Positions 45,414-53,820 of a DNA stretch of 64,000 bases are shown here, in pieces. The notes under the pieces were generated by a model. The model was not told the DNA's origin. It saw nothing but the letters and a program-made list of their open reading frames with translations, and made no database searches. The position numbers and the translations under genes are program-made. This DNA is from Agromyces atrinae (GTDB taxonomy: Bacteria; Actinomycetota; Actinomycetes; Actinomycetales; Microbacteriaceae): the NCBI RefSeq assembly GCF_013407835.1, contig NZ_JACCBI010000001.1, forward strand, positions 558,001 through 622,000. Direction: 5' to 3'. Numbering within the stretch: position 1 is the first letter of the stretch; every line of letters starts with the position of its first letter.

Positions 45414-45474
45414 ATCGTATCAACACGTGTTGCATCAAGCGCAATACGTGTTGTATCGTCATCAACACGTGTTG
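45414..45474. promoter_or_regulatory. Three evenly spaced LacI-type operators with overlapping divergent promoters
   Basis: CAACACGTGTTG (45421-45432), CAATACGTGTTG (45442-45453) and CAACACGTGTTG (45463-45474) recur at exactly 21-base intervals, two helical turns. A hydrolase promoter TTGCAT (45430-45435), 18 bases, TATCGT (45454-45459) lies among them. The minus-strand hexamer TACGAT (45414-45419) may serve the regulator. Binding would block both promoters. Confidence 0.8.
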
Positions 45475-45509
45475 AGTCACGTTCCGTTCGCACACACAAA
45501 GGAGTTGTT

Positions 45510-46490
45510 GTGGCAGTCCCGTCTACCGTCAGTGATCGATCCGACGTCGTGAGGATGGTGCTCGATTGCGACCCGGGCCACGACGACGCCGTCGCCCTCT
45601 TCATGGCTCTCGCCTCCCCGGCGGTCTCGGTCGAACTCGTCACGACGTGCGCGGGCAACCAGCGGCCCGAGAAGACGTTCGCGAACGCGCGCCGACTCCT
45701 CGCCCTGGCCGGTCGTGAGGACATCCCCGTCGTGCAGGGCTCACCGCGCCCGCTCCGCCGCGAGCTGATCATCGCCGACTACGTGCACGGCGAATCGGGG
45801 ATCGACGGGGCCGAGCTTCCCGAAGCGACCGTCGAGCCCGACGGCCGACGCGCGGTCGAGGCGATCGCACAGCTCGTCGAGTCGTCCGACGAACCGATCA
45901 CCCTCGTGGCCACCGGCCCGCTCACGAACATCGCGATCTTCCTGCTCGCGTACCCCGATCTCCGCGACCGGATCGCGCAGATCTCGATCATGGGCGGGGC
46001 GTGCTTCGGCGGCAACTACTCGGCGGCGGCCGAGTTCAACATCTACGTCGACCCCGAGGCCGCCGACATCGTCTTCAACGCGGGCGTGCCGATCGCGATG
46101 TTCGGACTCGACGTCACGCACAAGGCGCAGATCTTCACGCCCGAGATCGAAGCGATCCGAGCCCTCGGAACACGAACCGGCGAGGTCTTCGCCGGCCTCC
46201 TCGAGTTCTACGACCGCTCGACGACCCGGCCGTTCCTCGCCCCGGACGATCACGTCGAAGGCCTTCACATGCACGACCCGTGCGCCGTGGCCTACCTGAT
46301 CGACCCCTCACTCTTCACCATGGTCGCGACCCGCGTCGACATCGTCACGAGCGATGGCCCGACTCTCGGAGCGACGGTCGTCGACTACAACGCGTCGAGC
46401 GGCCGTGAACCCAATGCCCTGGTCGGCTTCGACATCGATCGAGACCGATTCGCGCACCTGCTCCACACCTCCCTGGCGTCCTTCGCCTGA
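45510..46490 (+). CDS. Inosine/uridine-preferring nucleoside hydrolase family protein
   Basis: The protein (326 aa) hydrolyses the N-glycosidic bond of ribonucleosides to give free base and ribose. The calcium/ribose-binding motif DCDPGHDDA lies at about residues 21-29, and PLTNIAIFLLAYP and ISIMGGACFGGNYSAAAEFNIYVDPEAA are characteristic of the IUNH family. GTG at 45510 follows AAAGGAG at five bases. It leads the operon that also encodes an ECF importer and a ribokinase, all under the LacI-type operators. Confidence 0.93.
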   Translation: MAVPSTVSDRSDVVRMVLDCDPGHDDAVALFMALASPAVSVELVTTCAGNQRPEKTFANARRLLALAGREDIPVVQGSPRPLRRELIIADYVHGESGIDGAELPEATVEPDGRRAVEAIAQLVESSDEPITLVATGPLTNIAIFLLAYPDLRDRIAQISIMGGACFGGNYSAAAEFNIYVDPEAADIVFNAGVPIAMFGLDVTHKAQIFTPEIEAIRALGTRTGEVFAGLLEFYDRSTTRPFLAPDDHVEGLHMHDPCAVAYLIDPSLFTMVATRVDIVTSDGPTLGATVVDYNASSGREPNALVGFDIDRDRFAHLLHTSLASFA

Positions 46491-46525
46491 ACCCGCATCA
46501 CTCTTTCAACGAAGAAAGGTCACTC

Positions 46526-47161
46526 GTGTCCACTCAGCAAGGCTTCTTCAAGCGCGATTTCAGCCTGATCGCCCTCCTCCTCATCCCGGTCGCGATCGCG
46601 ATCAACATCGTGGGCTTCCAGCTCTGCCAGCTGCTGCGCCTGCCGATCTTCCTCGACTCGATCGGGACGATCCTCGTGGGCGCGATCGCCGGTCCGTGGG
46701 TCGGAGCCGTCACCGGTCTCCTCACCAATTGCATCAACGGCATCTTCAACCCCGTCTACTTCCCGTACGCGCTGACGTCCATCATGGTCGGCATCGTCGC
46801 GGGCCTCCTCGCGAAGCGCGGCATGTTCACGAAGCTCTGGACGGTCATCATCGCGGGCCTCATCCTGACGTTCGTCGCGACGATCTGCTCGGGCCTCATC
46901 ACCGCCATCGTCTTCGGCGGCGCGACCGGGAGCACCGGGTCGATCATCACGGCGACCCTGCTCGCCGCCGGCAACAACATCTTCACGAGCGTCTTCTCGG
47001 TGCAGTTCTTCCAGGAGATCGCCGACAAGCTCATCTCCGTGCTCGTCGTCTACATCGTCATCAAGGGCCTGCCGACGCGGTACCTCAGCAAGGTCAAGTA
47101 CGGCCACCTCTACACGACGCGTGCCAAGCGGTCACGGGTCCGCGAGACATCCGGCAGCTAG
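46526..47161 (+). CDS. ECF transporter S component (substrate-binding membrane subunit)
   Basis: A 211-residue membrane protein with about six segments (for example LIALLLIPVAIAINIVGFQLCQLL and IFLDSIGTILVGAIAGPWVGAVTGLL). It matches the S-component layout and lies directly before T and A components. The GTG at 46526 follows GAAAGG at a good distance. The substrate is not obvious from the sequence; the adjacent hydrolase and ribokinase suggest nucleosides. It is not clearly one of the named vitamin S families. Confidence 0.82.
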   Translation: MSTQQGFFKRDFSLIALLLIPVAIAINIVGFQLCQLLRLPIFLDSIGTILVGAIAGPWVGAVTGLLTNCINGIFNPVYFPYALTSIMVGIVAGLLAKRGMFTKLWTVIIAGLILTFVATICSGLITAIVFGGATGSTGSIITATLLAAGNNIFTSVFSVQFFQEIADKLISVLVVYIVIKGLPTRYLSKVKYGHLYTTRAKRSRVRETSGS

Positions 47162-47232
47162 GCGATTCGGTGCGGCCCGCGCCTCGGCCGGGTCGCACCG
47201 ACCCCCTCACCCACCCACGACATCGAGTGGAC

Positions 47233-47982
47233 ATGCAGAAATCAATCACGGGCCTCTACCCGGGCACCAAGTTCATCGGGGCACTCTTCCTCGGCATCAC
47301 GGCCTTCATCGTGCCGACCTACTGGTACAGCATCGGCGCCTTCCTCGCGTGCATCGTGCTCGCGTTCCTCGCCGGCATCGGACCGAAGTTCCTTCGCACG
47401 GTGCGGAACACCCTGCTCGTGCTGGCGATCTTCATGTTCGGCATCCGCACCCTGTTCGGCGGGGGAGAGACGGTGCTCTGGAAGTGGGGCAACCTGAGCG
47501 TCACGGTCGAGAGCCTGAACAACGCGACGACGATCGTCACGGCCATCCTCGCCCTCGGAGCAGCACTCCTGCTCTTCTTCCTCATCACTCCTGTGAAGGA
47601 CATCACGGCCGCGCTCGAGAACGCCGGAATGGCGCCGTCCGCGACCTACGTCGTCCTCTCGGCGATCCAGATGATCCCCGAGATGCGGAAGCAATCGGCG
47701 ACCATCATGGATGCGCAGAAGACTCGCGGCGTCGAGACGGAGGGAAAGCTGCTCACGCGCATGAAGGCGTTCGTCCCGACACTCGGACCGCTCGTGCTCT
47801 CATCGATCGCGAGCACGGAGGAGCGGGTCATCACGCTCGAGTCCCGTGCGTTCACGGCCCCCGTCACAAAGACGCGCCTCTACGTCGTCACGAAGGAACG
47901 CCGCGACGTCGTCATCCAGGTCGTCCTCATCGCACTCTTCGTGCTCATCGTCATCGGAAGGATCGCCCTGTGGCTGCTGTAG
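47233..47982 (+). CDS. ECF transporter T component (transmembrane EcfT)
   Basis: The 249-residue subunit couples the S component to the two ATPases. It has four to five membrane segments and the two coupling-helix signatures with the Ala-Arg-Gly-like motifs: AQKTRGVETEG and ERVITLESRAF. The ATG at 47233 is used; a GTG two codons earlier is possible. The 3' end overlaps the first ATPase gene by 13 bases. Confidence 0.88.
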   Translation: MQKSITGLYPGTKFIGALFLGITAFIVPTYWYSIGAFLACIVLAFLAGIGPKFLRTVRNTLLVLAIFMFGIRTLFGGGETVLWKWGNLSVTVESLNNATTIVTAILALGAALLLFFLITPVKDITAALENAGMAPSATYVVLSAIQMIPEMRKQSATIMDAQKTRGVETEGKLLTRMKAFVPTLGPLVLSSIASTEERVITLESRAFTAPVTKTRLYVVTKERRDVVIQVVLIALFVLIVIGRIALWLL

Positions 47983-48842
47983 AACTCGACCACGTGTCGT
48001 TCACGTACTCGACCGCCGATGCCCCGACCATCAGAGACCTCTCGTTCTCGGTCGAGGAGGGCGAGCTGTGCGCCCTCGTCGGCGCGAACGGCTCGGGCAA
48101 GACGACGGTCTGCAACATCGTGCGTGGTTTCATCCCGCGGTTCCACACCGGTGAGCTCACCGGTTCGGTGCGCATCGACGGCCAGGACATCGCCGAGACG
48201 AACCTCGGACTCCTCGGCCTGCAGATCGGTTTCGTCTTCCAGAACCCGTTCGTGCAGATCAGCGGGTCGAAGGACACCGTCTACGAAGAGGTGGCGTTCG
48301 GGCTCGAGAACCTCGGGGTGGATGTCGCGACGATCCGCTCTCGCGTGGAGGAGACGCTCGATCTCATCAACATCCAGCACCTCCGCGACAAGAATCCCGT
48401 CGACCTGTCGGGCGGGCAGAAGCAACGAGTCGCGTTCGCCTCGACGCTCGCGATGGACCCGCCGATCTTCGTCATTGACGAGCCCACATCGCAGCTCGAC
48501 CCTCAGGGCACGAACGAGATCTTCGAGATCATCAGTCTGCTGAAGGAGCGGCGGAAGTCGATCATCCTCGTCGAGCACAAGATGGAGCTCATCGCCGAGT
48601 ACGCCGACTCGGTCGTCGTGCTTCACGACGGCGCACTCGCGATGCACGGAGCGAGCGCCGAGGTCTTCTCGTCGCCCGAGCTGCCGCAGTACGGCGTCGC
48701 GTATCCCGAGTTCGCTCGTGCGGCGCTCGCCCTCCGCGACGCCGGCGTGCCGCTCGATCACATCCCCGTGACGAAGAGCGATGCCGTGCGCACTCTCGAG
48801 GCGGCTCGAACACTCACCCGATCGATGGAGGCCGGCCGATGA
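47970..48842 (+). CDS. ECF transporter ATPase, canonical subunit
   Basis: A 290-residue ATPase with Walker A GANGSGKTT (38-46), Q-loop VFQNPFVQI, signature LSGGQKQR (146-153), Walker B IFVIDEPTSQLD and H-loop VEHKME. The C-terminal extension of about 60 residues (VAYPEFARAALALRDAGVPL) is typical of EcfA proteins. It starts within the T-component gene and overlaps the next ATPase by four bases (ATGA), so the two ATPases are coupled and probably form a heterodimer. Confidence 0.92.
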   Translation: MAAVELDHVSFTYSTADAPTIRDLSFSVEEGELCALVGANGSGKTTVCNIVRGFIPRFHTGELTGSVRIDGQDIAETNLGLLGLQIGFVFQNPFVQISGSKDTVYEEVAFGLENLGVDVATIRSRVEETLDLINIQHLRDKNPVDLSGGQKQRVAFASTLAMDPPIFVIDEPTSQLDPQGTNEIFEIISLLKERRKSIILVEHKMELIAEYADSVVVLHDGALAMHGASAEVFSSPELPQYGVAYPEFARAALALRDAGVPLDHIPVTKSDAVRTLEAARTLTRSMEAGR

Positions 48843-49663
48843 GCATCATCACCCTCGAGGACGTGACGTTCTCGTACCCCAACGGATTCACCGCGGTCGA
48901 GAACCTCTCGCTCTCGTTCGCCGCGGGAGAGTCGGTCGCTCTCGTCGGTCAGAACGGCGCGGGCAAGACGTCGACGGCGAAGCTCATGAACGGGCTCCTG
49001 CGGCCCTCGTCGGGGCGCGTGCTCGTGAAGGACGTCGACACGGCGTCGAGCACGACGGCGCAGGTCTCGCGATCGGTCGGTTACGTCTTCCAGAACCCCG
49101 ACGATCAGATCTTCCACAACGACGTGTACGGCGAGATCGAGTTCGGTCCGAAGACCCTGGGGATGACGGGGAGCGAGCTCGAAGAGACGGTGTACGCCGC
49201 GGCCGAGATCGCCGGGATCGCGGGGGACCTCGACGAGAACCCCTACAACCTCCCGTTCTCGACGCGGAAGTTCGTCGCCATCGCGTCGACGATCGCGATG
49301 AACTGCGACGCGTTCATCCTCGACGAGCCGACGGCCGGTCAGGATCTCGCGGGCATGAAGACGATCGCGCGGATCATGCAGTCGCTGCAGGCCCGAGGCA
49401 AGACCGTCATCACCATCACGCACGACATGCAGTTCGTCGTCGACAACTTCGAGCGCGTCGTCGTCATGGCGAACAAGCGCGTGATCGCCGACGCCTCGGC
49501 CCGCGACGTATTCTGGAACGACGCCGTGCTCGAGGAGGCGATGCTCACGCAGCCGCACCTCAGCGATCTGGCGAGAAGCCTCGGGCTTCCGGGAAGCGTG
49601 CTCGACCTCGACGAGTTCACGAGCGCGTATCTCGACACCGATCGGGAGGGGACGTATGCCTAG
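48839..49663 (+). CDS. ECF transporter ATPase with degenerate signature motif
   Basis: The second ATPase (274 aa) keeps Walker A GQNGAGKTS, the Q-loop VFQNPDDQIF, Walker B AFILDEPTAGQD and H-loop ITHDM. The signature that should read LSGGQ is LPFST (138-142), followed by RKFVAIA. It contains no glycine and no serine at the catalytic place. In a heterodimer this would leave the nucleotide site on its partner's Walker A incompletely built. The change is in clear frame and no frameshift is seen. The D-loop also has Gln for the usual Leu. It overlaps the ribokinase gene by eight bases. Confidence 0.88.
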   Translation: MSIITLEDVTFSYPNGFTAVENLSLSFAAGESVALVGQNGAGKTSTAKLMNGLLRPSSGRVLVKDVDTASSTTAQVSRSVGYVFQNPDDQIFHNDVYGEIEFGPKTLGMTGSELEETVYAAAEIAGIAGDLDENPYNLPFSTRKFVAIASTIAMNCDAFILDEPTAGQDLAGMKTIARIMQSLQARGKTVITITHDMQFVVDNFERVVVMANKRVIADASARDVFWNDAVLEEAMLTQPHLSDLARSLGLPGSVLDLDEFTSAYLDTDREGTYA

Positions 49664-50585
49664 GGCTGTCGTCGTGGCCAGCATCAATGTCGACATCACC
49701 GTGACGGTGGCGCGCATACCGGCGGTCGGTGAGACGATCCTCGGCACGTCGGTGCAGGAGTCCCGCGGCGGCAAGGGCGCCAACCAGGCCGTCGCGCTCG
49801 CTCGCCTCGGCACCTCGGTCGCCGTCATCGGCTCGGTCGGTGAGGGCGCGGCCGGCGACGACTACCGCAACGATCTCGCGAGCGAGGGCATCGACGTCTC
49901 GCACGTCTCGAGTGCTCACGGCGTCGCGACGGGCACGGCACTCATCACGGTGGCCGACGACGGCGACAACAACATCGTGGTCGTTCCCGCCGCCAACGCC
50001 GAGTTGTCGGTCGCCCGCATCGAGGCGGCGACACACCTCTTCCCCTCGGCCGACGTCGTCGTCGCGCAGTTCGAGGTTCCGCTCGAGAGCACAGCGGCTG
50101 CATTCCGCCGTGCGCGCGAGGAAGGCGCCGTGACGGTGCTGAACCCCGCGCCCGCTCACGAGGACGGCGCGAGCCTCCTCGACCTCACCGACGTGCTCGT
50201 GCCGAACGAGCTCGAGTTCGAGCAGCTCACGGGCGTCGCGCCGACCGACGACGATGCACTGCGGGAGGCCTGCGCGCCGCTCTTCTCCCGCGGAGTCGCG
50301 TGGGTCGTCGTGACGCTCGGCGGCGATGGCGTCGCTCTCGTGGGGCCGGACACCCTGCGTCGCATTCCCGCGAAACGCGTCGTCGCGGTCGACACGACCG
50401 CGGCCGGTGATTCCTTCATCGCCGGTCTCAGCTCGGTCATCGCGGCCGAGAAGGATGCCGGTGGCGATGCTCTCAGCGAGACGACGCTTCGTCGGGCGTG
50501 CGAGTACGCGACCACTGTCGCATCGATCACGGTGCAGGGTGCCGGCGCCCAGCCGTCGCTGCCGTTCGCGAAGGACATCGCCTGA
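49656..50585 (+). CDS. rbsK: Ribokinase-family (PfkB) carbohydrate kinase
   Basis: The 309-residue protein has the PfkB signatures: N-terminal SINVDITVTV, GGKGANQAVALARLG and C-terminal DTTAAGDSFIAGL with the catalytic Asp. The NPAPA segment in TVLNPAPAHE is characteristic of ribokinases. It would phosphorylate ribose released by the upstream nucleoside hydrolase to ribose 5-phosphate. As the last gene of the LacI-controlled operon it fits that route well. Other sugar or nucleoside specificity cannot be excluded. Confidence 0.9.
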   Translation: MPRAVVVASINVDITVTVARIPAVGETILGTSVQESRGGKGANQAVALARLGTSVAVIGSVGEGAAGDDYRNDLASEGIDVSHVSSAHGVATGTALITVADDGDNNIVVVPAANAELSVARIEAATHLFPSADVVVAQFEVPLESTAAAFRRAREEGAVTVLNPAPAHEDGASLLDLTDVLVPNELEFEQLTGVAPTDDDALREACAPLFSRGVAWVVVTLGGDGVALVGPDTLRRIPAKRVVAVDTTAAGDSFIAGLSSVIAAEKDAGGDALSETTLRRACEYATTVASITVQGAGAQPSLPFAKDIA

Positions 50586-50621
50586 CGGCACGCGTCGCCC
50601 GTCGGAGAGCAGGTGCGACGG

Positions 50622-50627
50622 TAGGCT
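50622..50627 (+). promoter_or_regulatory. -10 element for the leaderless Nif3-like gene
   Basis: TAGGCT at 50622-50627 is six bases before the ATG at 50634. The purines between are too close to the start to act as a ribosome-binding site. Confidence 0.5.
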
Positions 50628-50633
50628 GAGAGG

Positions 50634-51455
50634 ATGCCGCTCCGACTGAACGACTTCCTCGAGACGGCCGAACAGCTCTGGCCCCGAGCCGGTGCCGAAT
50701 CGTGGGACTCGGTGGGCCTCGTGAGCGGTGATCCGGCCGCCGAGATCTCTCGAATCCTCCTCGCCGTCGATGCCGTCGCCGACACCGTCGACGAAGCCGT
50801 CGCCGTCGATGCCGACCTCCTGCTCGTCCACCACCCGCTGCTGCTGCGCGGGGTCACGAGCGTCGCCGAAGACCGCTACAAGGGTGCGCTCCTGGCGCGC
50901 CTGATCCGCTCGGACTGCGCGCTGCTCGCGGCGCACACGAACGCCGACGTCGTGGCATCCGGCACCTCGGCCGTGCTGGCCGATCGCGTCGGGCTCGAGT
51001 CATCCGTGCCGATCGTTCCCGGCGATGACCCGGCCATCGGCCTCGGCCGCGTCGGTCGGCTGAGCGAGCCGACCACGCTCGGCCGACTCGCTCGACTCCT
51101 CGTCGACGTGCTGCCCGCCACGGCGAGCGGTGTCCGCGTCGCGGGCGACTACGACCGCGAGGTGCAGACGATCGCCGTCTGCGGGGGAGCGGGCGACTCC
51201 CTTCTGAGCCACCCGGCCGTTCAGAGCGCGGACGTCTACATCACCGCCGACCTGCGCCACCACCCGGCTTCCGAAGCCCGCGAGCAGACGAAGCTCTCCG
51301 GCCGCGGTCCCGCACTCATCGACGTATCCCACTGGGCGAGCGAATGGCTGTGGCTCGACGCCGCAGCCGCCGAACTCCGCCGAGCCCACCCCGAACTCGA
51401 CATCGTCGTGAGCGACATCCGCACGGATCCGTGGGATTTCGCGATCGTCCGATGA
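50634..51455 (+). CDS. Nif3-like dinuclear metal centre protein
   Basis: The protein (273 aa) belongs to the Nif3/YbgI/DUF34 family, which forms hexamers with a two-metal site. Characteristic segments are WDSVGLVSGD near the N-terminus, LLVHHPLL (metal-binding His pair, about residues 63-70) and LLAAHTNAD. The C-terminal half has YITADLRHHPASEA and DVSHWASEW. The biochemical role is debated, with GTP cyclohydrolase-like and other activities proposed. It is followed closely by the zinc-ribbon and RNase H genes, a common actinobacterial arrangement. Confidence 0.92.
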   Translation: MPLRLNDFLETAEQLWPRAGAESWDSVGLVSGDPAAEISRILLAVDAVADTVDEAVAVDADLLLVHHPLLLRGVTSVAEDRYKGALLARLIRSDCALLAAHTNADVVASGTSAVLADRVGLESSVPIVPGDDPAIGLGRVGRLSEPTTLGRLARLLVDVLPATASGVRVAGDYDREVQTIAVCGGAGDSLLSHPAVQSADVYITADLRHHPASEAREQTKLSGRGPALIDVSHWASEWLWLDAAAAELRRAHPELDIVVSDIRTDPWDFAIVR

Positions 51456-51480
51456 CATCCCGCACTTCGAAGGAGACCCC

Positions 51481-52218
51481 GTGAAATCCAGCCCGGCCGA
51501 GCAGAAGGAGCTGCTGCGCCTGCAGCGACTCGACACCCGTCTGCAGCAGCTCGCCCACCGCCTGAGCGCCCTGCCGCAGACGACGGCCCTCGCCGAACTC
51601 GACGCACGAGACGACGCCGAGCGTCGTCGCCGTGCTGAGGCATCGGGAGTGCTCGAAGACGCTCGCATCGAGCTCGGTCGCGTCGAGTCCGACGTCGCCA
51701 CCGTCGAGGCACGTATCGCCCGTGACTCCGACCGACTGACGCACACGTCGTCGGTCAAGGACGTGAACGCACTCGAGTCCGAGCTCACGTCGTTGCGCAA
51801 GCGCCTGAGCGACCTCGAAGACATCGAGATCGCCGTGATGCAGCGCGTGGAGGACGCCGAGGGCGTCGTCGCCGGAATCGATGCGGTTCGGGAGACGATC
51901 TCGGCCGACGTCATCCGGGTCAGCACCGAGCGCGACGCGGCGTCGGGCGAACTCGCCACCGAGCGCGACCAGGTCACGCGCGATCGCGAGGCGGTCGCCT
52001 CGACCATCAGCGACGAGCTGCAGGCGTTCTACGAGCGTCGCCGCGCCGCGGGCGGCGGAGTGGGCGCGGCGCTCCTCCAGGCGCGCACGTGCGGCGGCTG
52101 CACGATCACGCTCACGGGTTCCGACCTCGAGGCCGTGCGCCGTGCGGCGCCCGACGACGTCATCCAGTGCCCTGATTGCGAGCGCATCCTCGTCCGCACC
52201 GACGAGTCGGGCATCTGA
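51481..52218 (+). CDS. C4 zinc-ribbon protein with long coiled coil (DUF164)
   Basis: The 245-residue protein is almost entirely a heptad-repeat coiled coil from residue 5 to about 185 (LLRLQRLDTRLQQLAHRL onwards). It ends in a zinc ribbon with CGGC and CPDC. This family is conserved in actinobacteria next to Nif3 and RNase H genes; it may be a scaffold or nucleic-acid-binding factor. GTG at 51481 follows GAAGGAGA. The stop shares bases with the rnhA start (TGATG). Confidence 0.88.
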   Translation: MKSSPAEQKELLRLQRLDTRLQQLAHRLSALPQTTALAELDARDDAERRRRAEASGVLEDARIELGRVESDVATVEARIARDSDRLTHTSSVKDVNALESELTSLRKRLSDLEDIEIAVMQRVEDAEGVVAGIDAVRETISADVIRVSTERDAASGELATERDQVTRDREAVASTISDELQAFYERRRAAGGGVGAALLQARTCGGCTITLTGSDLEAVRRAAPDDVIQCPDCERILVRTDESGI

Positions 52219-52640
52219 TGGCCCGCAAGCTCGTCGTCGAGGCCGACGGCGGATCGCGGGGAAACCCGGGTGTCGCCGCGGGCGGCTCGCTCGTCATCGA
52301 TGCGGCGACGGGCGAGATCATCGCTGAGCTCGGCGCCTATGTGGGCATCGCGACGAACAACGTCGCCGAGTACACGGGCATGCTCGAGGGCGTGCGTCGT
52401 GCCCTCACGATCGACCCGAACGCCGAGATCCACGTGCGGATGGACTCGAAGCTCGTCGTCGAGCAGATGGCCGGTCGCTGGAAGATCAAGCACCCCGACA
52501 TGCAGAAGCTCGCCGTCGAGGCACGCAGCCTCATCGCCGGGCGTCCCGTGACGTTCGAGTGGATCCCGCGGGCCGAGAACTCGCGCGCAGACGCGCTCGC
52601 GAACCGCTCGATGGACATGAAGCAGAGCTTCGGCCTGTAA
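52218..52640 (+). CDS. Ribonuclease H family protein
   Basis: A 140-residue RNase H fold with the four catalytic acids: D10 in EADGGSRGNPG, E51 in AEYTGML, D75 in RMDSKLVVEQ and the C-terminal Asp in NSRADALAN. It degrades RNA in RNA-DNA hybrids. In mycobacteria the same domain is often fused to a phosphatase-like domain; here it stands alone. The ATG overlaps the preceding stop by one base. It ends 11 bases before RNase P RNA. Confidence 0.9.
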   Translation: MARKLVVEADGGSRGNPGVAAGGSLVIDAATGEIIAELGAYVGIATNNVAEYTGMLEGVRRALTIDPNAEIHVRMDSKLVVEQMAGRWKIKHPDMQKLAVEARSLIAGRPVTFEWIPRAENSRADALANRSMDMKQSFGL

Positions 52641-52650
52641 TCTCGACAGA

Positions 52651-53024
52651 GCGAGTGGGTCGGCAAGACGGTCGCGTCGCACACCTTCGGGTGTGCGCCG
52701 AGGAACGTCCGGGCTCCACAGGGCAGGACGGTGGGTAACACCCACCCGGGGTAACCCGCGAGACAGTGCCACAGAAAACAGACCGCCGGAGCTTCGGCTC
52801 CGGTAAGGGTGAAACGGTGGAGTAAGAGACCACCAGCGGCTGAGGTGACTCAGTCGGCTCGGTAAACCTCGTCCGGAGCAAGGTCAGACAGGGAACGATG
52901 GGGCTGCCCGTCCCGTTCCCGGGTAGGCCGCTAGAGGGCTGCGGCAACGTAGTCCCGAGAGAGATGGCCGTCCAGCGCAGTTCGCTGCGTGAACAGAACC
53001 CGGCGTATCAGCCGGCCCGCTCGC
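52651..53024 (+). ncRNA. rnpB: RNase P RNA (bacterial class A)
   Basis: RNase P RNA matures tRNA 5' ends. The conserved core is clear: GAGGAACGTCCGGGCTCC (CR-I), ACAGAAAACAGACCGCC, AGAGACCACCAG, GGTAAACC and AGAGATGGCCGTCC, with a 3' part CAGAACCCGGCGTATCAG. Helix P1 pairs GCGAGTGGG (52651-52659) with CCCGCTCGC (53016-53024), which sets the ends. The 3' end overlaps the stop region of the convergent ppgK gene by about 17 bases. Confidence 0.96.
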
Positions 53025-53796
53025 CCTCATCGACGCCGAACGTCGCGGCCATCGCCGCAGCGCCGAGGATGCCCGCATTGTTGCGGTGCACGGCGGGAAC
53101 GATGGGCGTCTTCAGGTCGAGGAGCGGCAGGAACTTCTCGTGGTGCTTCGACACGCCGCCGCCGACGACGAAGAGGTCGGGCGAGAAGAGGAACTCGACG
53201 GTCGAGTAGTAGCGCTGCAACCGCTTCGCCCACGCAGACCATTCGAGGTCTTCCCGCTCCATCGCCGAGTACGCGGCGCGGTGCTCGGCGTCTTTGCCGT
53301 CGATCTCGAGGTGACCGAGCTCGGTGTTCGGCACGAGCACGCCGTCGTACAGGAAGGCCGAGCCGATGCCCGTGCCGAGGGTCGTGAGGATGACGAGGCC
53401 GGGGACGTTGCGAGCGGCACCGAACTGCGACTCGGCGTAGCCCGCGGCATCCGCATCGTTGATGAAGTGGATCGGCGTGCCGAGACGCTCCTCGAAGAGC
53501 CGTTCGGCGGGCAGCCCGATCCACTCGTCGGAGACGTTCGCCGCCGAGAGGGTCTTGCCGTAGCGCACGATGGCGGGGAAGCACACGCCCACGTGCAGCG
53601 ACTGGGCGCCGGGGTGCTGTTCTTCGAGTCGGCCGAGCAGGTTCGCCGTGGCGTCAAGGATGTCGTCGGGACGACCGCCCTCGGGGGTCGAGACCTTGAT
53701 CCTGTCGGTGACGAGTTCACCCGTCGACAGGTCGACGATCGCCCCCTTGATGCCCGTTCCGCCGATGTCGATACCGATGCCGTGTTCACGTGCCAT
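53008..53796 (-). CDS. ppgK: Polyphosphate glucokinase (ROK family)
   Basis: PpgK phosphorylates glucose using polyphosphate or ATP. The protein (262 aa) starts with the ROK phosphate-binding loop IGIDIGGTGIKGA. It has the catalytic Asp region FINDADAAGYAE and the segment TTLGTGIGSAFLYDGVLVPNTELGHL, a fit to actinobacterial polyphosphate glucokinases. No ROK zinc motif is seen, as expected for this subgroup. It is convergent with rnpB and overlaps its 3' end. Confidence 0.93.
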   Translation of the reverse strand: MAREHGIGIDIGGTGIKGAIVDLSTGELVTDRIKVSTPEGGRPDDILDATANLLGRLEEQHPGAQSLHVGVCFPAIVRYGKTLSAANVSDEWIGLPAERLFEERLGTPIHFINDADAAGYAESQFGAARNVPGLVILTTLGTGIGSAFLYDGVLVPNTELGHLEIDGKDAEHRAAYSAMEREDLEWSAWAKRLQRYYSTVEFLFSPDLFVVGGGVSKHHEKFLPLLDLKTPIVPAVHRNNAGILGAAAMAATFGVDEGERAG

Positions 53797-53820
53797 GCCT
53801 GCACACTACCGGTCGGACGC

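Noticed and set aside
44324..45772. Longer start for the LacI-family gene reaching 45772
   Set aside because: It would read through the operators and into the hydrolase gene; the helix-turn-helix begins right at the ATG at 45349.
48839..49663. Frameshift as the reason for the missing LSGGQ
   Set aside because: The motifs before and after lie in one uninterrupted frame and the conserved VAIA follows at normal distance, so a local frameshift pair is unlikely.
53008..53024. Shorter rnpB ending before ppgK
   Set aside because: Removing these bases would destroy the 9-bp P1 helix that closes the RNA.
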